Origin: Prevotellaceae bacterium
GTDB taxonomy: Bacteria > Bacteroidota > Bacteroidia > Bacteroidales > UBA932
Direction: 5' to 3'
Assembly (NCBI GenBank): GCA_031264875.1
Contig: JAISDK010000117.1
Location: 1-32,568 of the forward strand
DNA length: 32,568 nucleotides
Part shown: positions 7,165-15,506 of the stretch, in pieces
Layout of the letters: the number at the start of each line of letters is the position of its first letter
Position numbering within the stretch: the stretch's first letter is position 1
Notes under the pieces: model-generated
What the model was told of the DNA's origin: nothing
Seen by the model: only the letters and a program-made list of their open reading frames with translations
Database searches by the model: none
Position numbers and translations under genes: made by a program

Positions 7165-9690
7165 ATGGAATTAAAAAAATTATCGGCTGAAGTAAATGAA
7201 ATTATTCGTTACAGCAAGGAAGATACTGTCAGGTTGGGAAACAATGTTGTTACTCCTGACCATTTTTTTCTGGGCATAATCCGGCACAGGGATAATGATG
7301 CTTGTCGGTTGCTTATAGAATTGAATGTTGATATGGATGAATATAAATATTTAATAGAAAATCAATTACGTTCATCCGATCAGGATGCTCAAACTACAGA
7401 CGCAAGTGAGCTGGGGAATCTGTTTTTGACAAGAGCAGCAGATATAGTCCTAAGAAAAATGCAGCTGGAAGTACGATCCATGAAAGAAACGGAAATCAAG
7501 GCCATTCACATGCTCCTGTCGATATTAAGTGAAGGCACTTCGTTTGTTACCAGGCAGCTAAACAGGGATTCCATTACCTACGATTCAGTAAAGGGACGTT
7601 TGACCGGAGACAAAACATTCAATTTCAACGGCGATTACGATGAAGATGATGAAGACGACGAAGCTGCCAACAGTCAAAAGACATATACAACATCAAAAAA
7701 TACAGGAACATCGGCAATCGACAATTTCAGTACGGATTTGACCAAAATCGCTGCTGAAAACAAAATGGATCCCGTGGTAGGCAGGGAAAAAGAAATTGAG
7801 CGTATTACACAAATACTGAGTCGGCGCAAAAAAAACAATCCCGTCTTAATCGGCGACCCAGGAGTTGGCAAAACAGCAATTATCGAAGGTCTTGCCCTGA
7901 GAATTGTGAACAATCAGGTGCCTAAGGTTCTGCTGAACAAACGGCTTATTGCTCTGGATATTGCATCAATAGTTGCCGGAACGAAGTATCGCGGGCAGTT
8001 TGAAGAACGAATGAAAGCCATTCTGGCTGAACTTCAGAAACATTCTGAAATAATACTGTTTATTGATGAGCTTCATACGATTGTAGGCGCGGGAGGCGCT
8101 CCCGGTTCGCTTGATGCAGCCAATATGCTGAAACCCATTCTTGGGCGAGGCAATTTGCAATGCATCGGAACAACCACTCTCGACGAATACCGCGTACACA
8201 TCGAAAAAGACGCCGCCCTCGAAAGACGTTTCCAGAAAATATTGGTGAACCCCACTTCGGCAGGAGAAACACTGGAAATACTTGAGAACATAAAAAGTAA
8301 GTACGAAGAATATCATCACGTGACATATACTCCCGATGCAATAAAAGCATGTGTAACCCTCACTGAAAGATACATCTCGGACAGAATGTTTCCCGACAAA
8401 GCAATTGATGCCTTAGACGAAGCAGGCTCGAGAGTACATGTTATGGGTGTGGAAATTCCGGAAATAATACAGGAAATCGAACTTAAAATCAGAAAAATAT
8501 ACGATTCAAAACAAAGAGCTGTTGCGAACCAGGATTATGAAAAAGCTGCCGAATTGAGAAATACTGAAAAAAACCTGCGTCATGATTTGGAAAAAGCTCA
8601 GCAGGAATGGAAAAAAGAATCAAATGACAACCGTCAAACAGTTGAGGCAGACAAAATTGCCGAAGTTGTTGCCATGATGACCAATGTTCCCGTACAGCGC
8701 ATTGCCAAGAACGAAAGCGAGCGTCTTATCGAGATGCCCAACGCTTTGAAAGGAAAAATTATTGGCCAGGACGAGGCTGTCGAAAAAGTAGTTAAAGCCA
8801 TCCGTCGTAACAGGGCTGGACTTAAAGACCCGATGAAACCTATCGGCACATTTATCTTCCTCGGTCCGACCGGAGTGGGGAAAACTCAATTAGCCAAGAT
8901 ACTAAGCCAGTATATGTTCGATTCCGACGACAATATGATTCGTATTGACATGAGCGAATATATGGAGAAATTTACAGTCAGCAGGCTTATCGGCGCGCCT
9001 CCGGGGTATGTGGGATACGAAGAAGGCGGTCAACTGACTGAAAAAGTGAGACGCAGACCGTATTCCGTAATCCTTCTGGACGAAATAGAAAAAGCGCACC
9101 GCGATGTGTTCAATATTTTGCTACAGCTTTTGGACGAAGGACAATTGACTGACAGCCTGGGCAGAAAAATAGATTTCAAAAACACAATTGTGATAATGAC
9201 ATCAAATATCGGAAGCCGCGAAGTGAAAGAATTTGGTCAGGGAATCGGTTTCTCTACAGCCATAAATAACGAGGAAGCTATCAGAAACAATACCAAAGGT
9301 ATTATCGACAAGGCATTAAAACGCAATTTCGCACCCGAATTTCTGAACAGAATTGACGATTTGATAATATTCAATTCTCTAAGGCGCGAAGACATACTGA
9401 AAATCACTGACATTGAGCTTAACGCCCTGCTGGAACGATTATATGCGTCCGGATATAAAATCGACATATCGGAAAAAGTGAAACTGTTTGTCGCCGAACA
9501 GGGATATGATCCCCAATACGGGGCGAGACCTTTGAAACGAGCAATCCAGAAACATATAGAAGACAATTTGGCTGAGGCAATTATAAGAGACGAAGCTATT
9601 GCCGGCGATTCGTTCGAGATTAGACTTGACGAAGACAAAAAAAGTATCATCGTGAACACTGTTAAAGTGGCATCCCAAATAGAAATATAA
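7165..9690 (+). CDS. clpC: ClpC-type AAA+ unfoldase of the Clp protease
   Basis: An 841-residue Hsp100 ATPase that unfolds proteins and feeds them to ClpP. The N-terminal double Clp-N domain (about 1-148) is followed by a very acidic linker (157-167). The first AAA+ module has Walker A GDPGVGKT (230-237) and a Walker B ending LFIDELH. The middle region carries a UVR motif around ANQDYEKAAELRN, which marks ClpC rather than ClpA. The second AAA+ module has Walker A GPTGVGKT (567-574), LLDEIEKAH and the ClpB-type small domain with PQYGARPLKRAIQ. The length is normal. Nine bases separate it from the next gene, so the three genes to 13009 look like one unit. Confidence 0.97.
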   Translation: MELKKLSAEVNEIIRYSKEDTVRLGNNVVTPDHFFLGIIRHRDNDACRLLIELNVDMDEYKYLIENQLRSSDQDAQTTDASELGNLFLTRAADIVLRKMQLEVRSMKETEIKAIHMLLSILSEGTSFVTRQLNRDSITYDSVKGRLTGDKTFNFNGDYDEDDEDDEAANSQKTYTTSKNTGTSAIDNFSTDLTKIAAENKMDPVVGREKEIERITQILSRRKKNNPVLIGDPGVGKTAIIEGLALRIVNNQVPKVLLNKRLIALDIASIVAGTKYRGQFEERMKAILAELQKHSEIILFIDELHTIVGAGGAPGSLDAANMLKPILGRGNLQCIGTTTLDEYRVHIEKDAALERRFQKILVNPTSAGETLEILENIKSKYEEYHHVTYTPDAIKACVTLTERYISDRMFPDKAIDALDEAGSRVHVMGVEIPEIIQEIELKIRKIYDSKQRAVANQDYEKAAELRNTEKNLRHDLEKAQQEWKKESNDNRQTVEADKIAEVVAMMTNVPVQRIAKNESERLIEMPNALKGKIIGQDEAVEKVVKAIRRNRAGLKDPMKPIGTFIFLGPTGVGKTQLAKILSQYMFDSDDNMIRIDMSEYMEKFTVSRLIGAPPGYVGYEEGGQLTEKVRRRPYSVILLDEIEKAHRDVFNILLQLLDEGQLTDSLGRKIDFKNTIVIMTSNIGSREVKEFGQGIGFSTAINNEEAIRNNTKGIIDKALKRNFAPEFLNRIDDLIIFNSLRREDILKITDIELNALLERLYASGYKIDISEKVKLFVAEQGYDPQYGARPLKRAIQKHIEDNLAEAIIRDEAIAGDSFEIRLDEDKKSIIVNTVKVASQIEI

Positions 9691-9699
9691 TCATTTGCT

Positions 9700-10743
9700 A
9701 TGAGTGAAGAGATTGAAAAAGTTAAATCGTGGAAAATATTTTTGCCCGTACTCATTGGGCTGGCAGTAATTGCATATATGTTCTACAAAGAATTTGACCC
9801 TTCGACATTTGATGAAATAGATTTTACATGGCTTTCGGTGTTTTGGCTTGTAATGGCTATATTCTGCATCATTGGACGGGATTTCGGTTACATAGTGCGG
9901 ATAAGAGCGCTTTCCGAAAATCAGCTAACCTGGAGGCAGGCGTTTCGGGTGATCATGCTTTGGGAATTTACATCGGCCGTAACACCCTCGTCTGTTGGCG
10001 GAACAAGCGTTGCACTAATATATATTCACAAAGAAGGAATCAGCATCGGCAAAAGTTCGGCAATGGTAATGATGACCTCATTGCTGGATGAAGCGTACTT
10101 TGTGATAATGTTCCCGATACTGGCATTATCCATAGGGGTTAACAACCTTTTCGACATCGAAAATTCTCCCGGCTGGACACACGGAATTTTCTGGCTTGCC
10201 GTGATCGGCTACACAGTCAAGTTTATATGGGTTATAGCGCTTATATATGGAATGTTCGTTAATCCCAAACGACTGGGTAAAATGATATTCGCACTGTTCA
10301 AGCTGCCTTTTCTGAAACGCTGGAAAAGAAGCGCAACCAAGGCCTTGCGCGAAATCGAACTTAGCTCGACGGAACTTAAATCCAAGAAAAAATCGTTTTG
10401 GTTCACAGCTTTTTTAACCACTTTCGTTTCGTGGACCTCGCGTTACTGGATTGTAAACTGTTTGTTTCTGGCCTTCTTTGCCGTGCACGACCATTTTCTT
10501 ATCTTTGCACGTCAGCTGGTTATGTGGATTGCGATGCTGGTAACCCCCACGCCCGGAGGAAGCGGTATAGCCGAAATAATGTTCAGCAATTATCTGGACG
10601 AATTTATTCCCTTTGCGGGATTTGTCGTGGCTTTGGCGCTGTTGTGGAGGCTGGTAACATATTATCCGTACCTTATAATCGGAGTTTTTGTGGTGCCGAA
10701 ATGGATAAGCGACAAGTTCATCAGCAAAAAGAAACAGAATTAG
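9700..10743 (+). CDS. Flippase-like membrane protein (UPF0104/LPG synthase TM domain)
   Basis: A 347-residue integral membrane protein of the lysylphosphatidylglycerol synthetase transmembrane-domain family. About eight hydrophobic segments are visible (for example around residues 14-30, 45-62, 100-150, 155-185 and 230-340). Family signatures include the region WEFTSAVTPSSVGGTSVA (about 88-105) and TPTPGGSGIAEI (about 284-295). Such proteins lack the MprF catalytic domain and are generally inferred to move lipids or lipid-linked sugars across the inner membrane. It sits 9 bases after clpC and 4 bases before acnA. The substrate cannot be read from the sequence. Confidence 0.85.
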   Translation: MSEEIEKVKSWKIFLPVLIGLAVIAYMFYKEFDPSTFDEIDFTWLSVFWLVMAIFCIIGRDFGYIVRIRALSENQLTWRQAFRVIMLWEFTSAVTPSSVGGTSVALIYIHKEGISIGKSSAMVMMTSLLDEAYFVIMFPILALSIGVNNLFDIENSPGWTHGIFWLAVIGYTVKFIWVIALIYGMFVNPKRLGKMIFALFKLPFLKRWKRSATKALREIELSSTELKSKKKSFWFTAFLTTFVSWTSRYWIVNCLFLAFFAVHDHFLIFARQLVMWIAMLVTPTPGGSGIAEIMFSNYLDEFIPFAGFVVALALLWRLVTYYPYLIIGVFVVPKWISDKFISKKKQN

Positions 10744-10747
10744 CATT

Positions 10748-13009
10748 ATGATTAAAGATATTGAAACAGTTAGAGAATTTTACCTGAATTTTGCCGGTAA
10801 AATCGATAATGTGCGAAAACATATTGCACGCCCGCTTACGTTGTCCGAGAAAATTCTGTATGCACATCTGTATGACGCCAATCAGCTGAAAATATACAAA
10901 AAGGGAGAAGACTACGTGAATTTCCGTCCCGACAGGGTTGCCATGCAGGATGCTACGGCGCAAATGGCCTTATTGCAGTTTATGAACGCGGGAAAGAAAA
11001 AATCGGCCGTGCCGGCAACCGTTCACTGCGATCACCTGATACAGGCAAGCAACGGCGCCGACAGCGATATTGCAGCGGCAGTAAGCAGCAACAGTGAAGT
11101 TTATGATTTTCTGAAAACAGTATCAAACAAATACGGCATAGGATTCTGGAAACCCGGAGCAGGCATCATACACCAGGTAGTTCTGGAAAATTATGCTTTT
11201 CCGGGCGGAATGATGGTCGGCACCGATTCGCATACCCCTAACGCCGGAGGCCTCGGAATGATTGCCATCGGAGTGGGCGGCGCAGATGCTGTGGACGTTA
11301 TGAACGGGATGGAATGGGAATTGAAAATGCCGCAACTGATCGGGGTAAAACTGTCCGGACGTCTTGCCGGATGGGCTTCACCAAAGGATATTATCCTGAA
11401 ACTGGCGGGAATACTCACTGTCAAGGGCGCAACCAATTCTATAGTTGAATATTTCGGAGAAGGAGCATCCTCGCTCTCGGCTACCGGAAAAGCCACTGTC
11501 TGCAATATGGGAGCTGAAATCGGAGCAACGACTTCGATTTTCTCTTTCGATGAAAATATTGCCGAATATCTTCGCAGAACCGGACGCGAAGAAGTTGCCC
11601 GAATGGCTGAAAACATTGCTCCCTACTTACAGGCTGATTCCGAAGTATCGGCAACGCCTTCAAAATATTACGACAGAATTATCGAAATAGACCTTGCGTC
11701 TTTGGAACCGTATATCAACGGGCCGTTTTCGCCCGACGCCGCCGTTCCCGTTTCCGAATTTGCCGCCAAAGTGACCAAAAACAATTATCCGTACAAAATG
11801 GAAGTCGGCCTGATTGGTTCCTGCACCAACTCCTCGTATCAGGATCTAAGCAGGGCGGCATCGGTTGCACGTCAGGCTTTGGACGACAATATCCCAATCG
11901 CCGCCCCGCTGATTATCAATCCGGGATCGGAACAAATCCGCTTTACCGCCGAACGCGACGGTCTGATTGCCGATTTCGAAAAAGCCGGAGCCGTGATTAT
12001 GGCTAATGCCTGCGGACCATGCATCGGACAGTGGAAACGTCATGCCGACAGTGACGAAGACAATACGAGGAAAAATTCCATCGTAACTTCGTTCAACCGT
12101 AATTTTGCCAAACGTGCTGACGGAAATCCGAATACCCACGCTTTTGTTGCCTCTCCAGAGCTGACAATGGCTTTTACCATTGCCGGAGACCTGCGTTTCA
12201 ATCCGCTAACCGACAGGCTGAAAACGGCGGATGGCAGGGAGGTGATGCTGAAAGCGCCACAGGGCGAAGTTTTTCCACCGAAAGGTTTCGAGGTAGAACA
12301 CAGCGGATATGTTGCTCCCGGAACAGGCAGCGAAGATGTGTCGATTGACCCTCATTCGGAACGTTTGCAGTTGTTGCAGCCCTTTCCCCCGGCAAATGAC
12401 AGCGACCTGCAAAACATGACGTTACTCATTAAAGTAGAAGGAAAGTGTACTACCGACCATATATCCATGGCGGGCGTCTGGCTGCGCTTTCGGGGACATC
12501 TGGAAAATATTTCCGACAATATGCTAATGGGGGCAGTGAACGCTTTTAACGGAAAAACCAGTTCGGCGCTCAACAGGCTTACCGGTCATTATGAAGCCGT
12601 TTCGACTGTTGCAAAACAGTATAAAGCAATGCAAATATCTTCCATAGTAGTGGCGGAAGACAATTATGGCGAAGGTTCGTCGAGAGAACATGCCGCTATG
12701 GAACCACGTTTTTTGAATGTCAAGGTGATACTGGCTAAAAGCTTTGCACGTATTCACGAAACAAATCTCAAAAAACAGGGCATGCTCGCCATCACTTTTG
12801 CCGATAAAAACGATTACGGAAAAATCAGGGAAAACGATTACATTTCCGTTGATACTACAGATTTCAAACAGGGAAAACCTCTGACTGTGATTCTCCGACA
12901 TGCCGACGGAACAACAGATGAGTTTAATGCTAACCATACTTACAACGAACTGCAAATAAAATGGTTCAGAGCCGGAAGCGCACTTAACAAATTGAAAATT
13001 GAAAATTGA
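10748..13009 (+). CDS. acnA: Aconitate hydratase (mitochondrial-type)
   Basis: A 753-residue aconitase that interconverts citrate and isocitrate. The [4Fe-4S] ligands are C359 (in GSCTNSS), C422 and C425 (in ACGPCIG), with the spacing typical of this enzyme. The substrate-binding GTDSHTPNAGG and swivel-domain GEGSSREHAAMEPR motifs are intact. Size and motif pattern fit the mitochondrial-type aconitase found in Bacteroidota. It begins 4 bases after the membrane-protein gene. The last codons (KLKIEN) and stop fall inside a short TTGAAAA-unit microsatellite at about 12987-13013. No citrate synthase or isocitrate dehydrogenase gene lies next to it. Confidence 0.96.
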   Translation: MIKDIETVREFYLNFAGKIDNVRKHIARPLTLSEKILYAHLYDANQLKIYKKGEDYVNFRPDRVAMQDATAQMALLQFMNAGKKKSAVPATVHCDHLIQASNGADSDIAAAVSSNSEVYDFLKTVSNKYGIGFWKPGAGIIHQVVLENYAFPGGMMVGTDSHTPNAGGLGMIAIGVGGADAVDVMNGMEWELKMPQLIGVKLSGRLAGWASPKDIILKLAGILTVKGATNSIVEYFGEGASSLSATGKATVCNMGAEIGATTSIFSFDENIAEYLRRTGREEVARMAENIAPYLQADSEVSATPSKYYDRIIEIDLASLEPYINGPFSPDAAVPVSEFAAKVTKNNYPYKMEVGLIGSCTNSSYQDLSRAASVARQALDDNIPIAAPLIINPGSEQIRFTAERDGLIADFEKAGAVIMANACGPCIGQWKRHADSDEDNTRKNSIVTSFNRNFAKRADGNPNTHAFVASPELTMAFTIAGDLRFNPLTDRLKTADGREVMLKAPQGEVFPPKGFEVEHSGYVAPGTGSEDVSIDPHSERLQLLQPFPPANDSDLQNMTLLIKVEGKCTTDHISMAGVWLRFRGHLENISDNMLMGAVNAFNGKTSSALNRLTGHYEAVSTVAKQYKAMQISSIVVAEDNYGEGSSREHAAMEPRFLNVKVILAKSFARIHETNLKKQGMLAITFADKNDYGKIRENDYISVDTTDFKQGKPLTVILRHADGTTDEFNANHTYNELQIKWFRAGSALNKLKIEN

Positions 13010-13109
13010 AAATTTCGTGCCGGATGAGAAACTGTAACTGTCTTTTTATGTGAGTGACTATTGGCTCAGTTAAAGACAAAAGCCAAAAATTATTTTTAAT
13101 ACTAACTTT

Positions 13110-13139
13110 TATACTGCGCTCGGTGTAAAATTGTGAGAT
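13110..13139. repeat. Solo terminus of the TATACTGCG element
   Basis: TATACTGCG and GTGAGAT appear with the same 23-base offset as at both ends of the element at 67-228. No partner end is found nearby, so this is a solo or eroded end. Confidence 0.6.
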
Positions 13140-13212
13140 AAAAATGTGGTGATTCTTCATGTCTTATGACGCTGTAGGCGTCTGAGATCAATAATGACGC
13201 AATTCACAAAAC

Positions 13213-13302
13213 TCACCATTTAGCTATTTCTTCTTTTATATTCGCTATAAGTTTAGGGAACTTCTCTTTCGTCGAGTTTAAAACCATGCTGTCTTTTGTC
13301 AT
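13213..13302 (-). other. Short open frame, possible gene relic
   Basis: A 29-codon frame from ATG 13302 to TGA 13213 whose product is charged and helix-like, including the run EKFPKLIANIKEEIAKW. The composition looks more like a real protein C-terminus than random sequence, but I do not recognise a family. There is no ribosome-binding site or promoter of note. It may be the tail of a lost gene. Confidence 0.25.
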
Positions 13303-13382
13303 TGCTGCGTTTGAAGATTATTTGTATATAATGCAAAATATAATATCTCATTTCCGAAAATTACCTGTAAAATTCGTCGCTC

Positions 13383-13571
13383 ATTGCCGGCAATATTTCA
13401 TTTATTGCCAGCAATATTTCATTTATTGCCGGCAATATTTCATTTATTGCTGGCAATATGTCATTTATTGCTGGCAATATTTCTCATATTGCTGGCAATA
13501 TGTCGCATATTGCCAGCAATACGTCGCATATTGCTAGCAATATTTCATTTATTGCCAGCAATGTGCCGCTC
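13383..13571. repeat. Nine 21-bp tandem repeats, each with a 12-bp palindrome
   Basis: Nine contiguous units of exactly 21 bases, each beginning ATTGCYRGCAAT and followed by a 9-base AT-rich tail such as ATTTCATTT. The palindrome centre is CG, CA, CG, TG, TG, TG, CA, TA and CA in units 1 to 9, while its arms are constant. Because 21 is divisible by three, all three plus-strand frames are open across the array and encode heptad-like repeats (for instance PAIFHLL). I do not regard these as genes. There are no unique spacers, so it is not a CRISPR array. Confidence 0.9.
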
Positions 13572-13600
13572 ATTTTTTCAGCGAACTGTTCATTTTTTTG

Positions 13601-13729
13601 TTATCTGTTAAGTGCATTGACCGGATTTTCGCGGCTTGTTTTATAGACCCGTCCGCCGACACAGAGGACAATAACCATAATCAGCGCGAGTAATATTGAC
13701 AGATAAATCCATGCGCTTATTTCGGTTTG
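13601..13729 (-). pseudogene. C-terminal stub of an FtsX/MacB-type ABC permease
   Basis: The minus strand encodes 42 residues ending at TAA 13601-13603 and preceded at once by an in-frame stop (13730-13732). The peptide begins QTEISAWIYLSILLALIM, a hydrophobic final membrane helix, and ends KTSRENPVNALNR, the typical tail of FtsX-like permeases in Bacteroidota (A-x-NPVxxLR). The rest of the roughly 400- to 800-residue protein is missing, and gph lies where it would continue. This is a deletion remnant. Confidence 0.7.
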
Positions 13730-13795
13730 TTATATCATATATTTTGCCCTGATTACTGCAGTTTGTTTTGCCTGTAAACATAGGAAGTTTTTTAG

Positions 13796-13803
13796 TACTT
13801 TCG
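13796..13803 (+). promoter_or_regulatory. Likely promoter -7 box of gph
   Basis: TACTTTCG resembles TAnnTTTG with one mismatch and lies 30 bases before the chosen gph start, downstream of the longer in-frame start at 13768. It supports the shorter protein. Confidence 0.35.
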
Positions 13804-13833
13804 CCGTCCGAAACTATAGGATATATTATATAT

Positions 13834-14490
13834 ATGTATAAAAAATACGAGGCAATTATTTTCGATCTGGACGGAACTCTGATAAATTCTATTCCCGATA
13901 TTGCCGATTCGGTGAACGAAGTACTGTCGGGATACGGATATCCGCAATACAGTTACAGTCAGTATAAATACTTTGTGGGCAACGGGATAAGGCGGCTTGT
14001 GGAGCGATGTATTCCTCCCGAACATGCAACTCTCGAAAATATAGAGAATATTCACAGAACGGTGGTCGAAGTCTATGGAAATAACTGCGTAAACAAAACA
14101 CGTGTATATGACGGTATTTATGAGTTACTTGACGGCCTGTCGGCAAAACAGATAAAAAAGGCGATACTGTCGAACAAAACCGACAGCATCACGCAAAAGA
14201 TATGTGACAAACTGTTTTACAACAGTTGTTTCGACACAATACTCGGTGCAACGGACAGTTTCCCCAAAAAGCCGAATCCCAAGTCGGCGCTTTTCGTTGC
14301 CGAAAGCCTTTCCGTGTCTCCCGACAGGGTTTTCTATCTTGGCGACACGAGCATTGACATGGAAACGGCCTGTGCCGCAGGTTTTTTTCCGGCAGGGGTA
14401 TCGTGGGGATTCCGTCCGGTGGAAGAACTGGCCAGCTTCGGGGCAAAGTTTATTGCAGACAGCCCGATAGACTGTCTGCATTTTTTTTGA
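13834..14490 (+). CDS. gph: HAD-family phosphoglycolate phosphatase-like hydrolase
   Basis: A 218-residue haloacid dehalogenase-type phosphatase. Motif I is FDLDGTLINS near residue 11 with both aspartates, motif II is the Ser of LSNKTDS, motif III the Lys of KPNPKS, and motif IV is YLGDTSIDMETA. A helical cap (about residues 18-85) marks the Gph/PGMB group. The substrate is probably phosphoglycolate or another small phosphomonoester, but the family is broad. I chose ATG 13834 because the upstream extension to 13768 adds nothing conserved and covers a promoter-like site. The gene is convergent with gldB, 12 bases away, and its last codons form a terminator. Confidence 0.85.
   Translation: MYKKYEAIIFDLDGTLINSIPDIADSVNEVLSGYGYPQYSYSQYKYFVGNGIRRLVERCIPPEHATLENIENIHRTVVEVYGNNCVNKTRVYDGIYELLDGLSAKQIKKAILSNKTDSITQKICDKLFYNSCFDTILGATDSFPKKPNPKSALFVAESLSVSPDRVFYLGDTSIDMETACAAGFFPAGVSWGFRPVEELASFGAKFIADSPIDCLHFF
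14455..14488 (+). terminator. Intrinsic terminator inside the 3' end of gph
   Basis: GCAGACAG (14455-14462) and CTGTCTGC (14472-14479) form a perfect 8-bp stem followed by A and eight T residues (14481-14488). The T-tract encodes the terminal Phe-Phe of the protein, and the stop codon follows directly. Confidence 0.75.
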
Positions 14491-14502
14491 CAGGCGGTTA
14501 CG

Positions 14503-15483
14503 TCAGTTCGGCTTATATTTCGCCTGTTCGAATATTTTGTGATAATCGTCGTTGTCCATCAGTTCCCGGAGACTTTGGGGATTGTTTTTCATATACTTTG
14601 CTATTATATTGTATCCAATCCAGTTACAGGCTCTGCCGGGCGATTCGTGAGTAAACTGAGTGGTATTCGGAGCAGGCTCCGTCAGTTTTCTAATCTCAAA
14701 AGGGTTTGTTGAGAACAGCAGTTTCTCTTCAATCAGAGTTATCCACATGGTTTTTTCGTTATTTTTACACCAGCGTAGATGGTCGGCTGTAAATCCGAAT
14801 ATTAGCGAATCGGCTTCGTCGGGCAGAATCATTTTCGTGGCATAAAGAATTTTCCCTTCAAACAGCATTTTCGAAATCAGGTCATTGTTTTTTCTCGTAT
14901 CCAATGCCCATTCGCTGTCTGTCCAGGCTGCGATGTAATCGGAAGCGATTTTTTCGGGATACATGTTTCGCGACATGTATTTGTGAAATTTCAGTTTGCT
15001 GTAAAATTCGTAGTCCGCTCCCAGATACTTGTCCAGCCCGATGGCAAGAACGCTGTCTGTCAATATAAGAGACTGATTGTATCCCGAAATGTACGTGTAA
15101 ACTTTCGGGACAGGCTTGTCGGGAAAATAGTAGCGGTAGTATTTGAAAGCCTCGGTGAGCTTTCCGGTAAGTTTCCTCAAGTCGGGATACTGCTTTTTCA
15201 CATCGCTGTATGCCTGCATAACAATGGAATCGGTTTTGAACATATTGAAATATTCATTGAACGAACTGTCCCTGCAGTTTCCAATATCAAGAATACCTTC
15301 GGTATATAAGTCGAAGAATATCCCGTATTTATTGTGCAGGCTGTCAACGGGGCTGTTGAAAATATCCATGTCCAGGCGCTGTATTTCCATACTGAGGCTG
15401 ATATTCGAGATATCAGGCTTTTCGCTTTGACACGCAGCCAGCAGGCATGTTAAACATGCGATAGCAAAACAGTTTTTTTTCAT
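14503..15483 (-). CDS. gldB: GldB-family lipoprotein
   Basis: A 326-residue lipoprotein resembling GldB, first defined in flavobacterial gliding motility but common across Bacteroidota, including non-gliders. The N-terminus has a lysine pair, a hydrophobic stretch and a lipobox LLAAC with lipidated C18. The mature part contains family-like segments such as SMEIQRLDMDIFN (about 31-43) and a C-terminal GRACNWIGYNIIAKYMKNNP (about 283-302). It starts 23 bases after the atpD stop and probably shares its transcript. The role in a non-gliding species is not known. Confidence 0.85.
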   Translation of the reverse strand: MKKNCFAIACLTCLLAACQSEKPDISNISLSMEIQRLDMDIFNSPVDSLHNKYGIFFDLYTEGILDIGNCRDSSFNEYFNMFKTDSIVMQAYSDVKKQYPDLRKLTGKLTEAFKYYRYYFPDKPVPKVYTYISGYNQSLILTDSVLAIGLDKYLGADYEFYSKLKFHKYMSRNMYPEKIASDYIAAWTDSEWALDTRKNNDLISKMLFEGKILYATKMILPDEADSLIFGFTADHLRWCKNNEKTMWITLIEEKLLFSTNPFEIRKLTEPAPNTTQFTHESPGRACNWIGYNIIAKYMKNNPQSLRELMDNDDYHKIFEQAKYKPN

Positions 15484-15506
15484 GATTTTCTGCTACAGAT
15501 TTAATT

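Larger units (their letters stand above)
13010..13382. other. Intergenic decay zone after acnA
   Basis: No complete gene is visible. It holds a solo copy of the TATACTGCG element end (13110-13139), a small hairpin GACGC-TGTAG-GCGTC (about 13169-13183) and a 29-codon minus-strand frame at 13213-13302. Confidence 0.6.

Noticed and set aside
9237..9755. 172-codon minus-strand frame opposite the end of clpC
   Set aside because: Antisense to conserved ClpC sequence; serine-rich low-complexity product typical of shadow frames.
13383..13571. Possible CRISPR array
   Set aside because: Units are directly contiguous with no unique spacers, only 21 bases long, and no cas genes are nearby.
13286..13646. 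Three overlapping plus-strand frames encoding heptad repeats such as PAIFHLL and FIAGNIS
   Set aside because: They arise because the 21-bp repeat unit is a multiple of three and lacks stops in all plus frames; no start signal or recognisable domain supports a gene.
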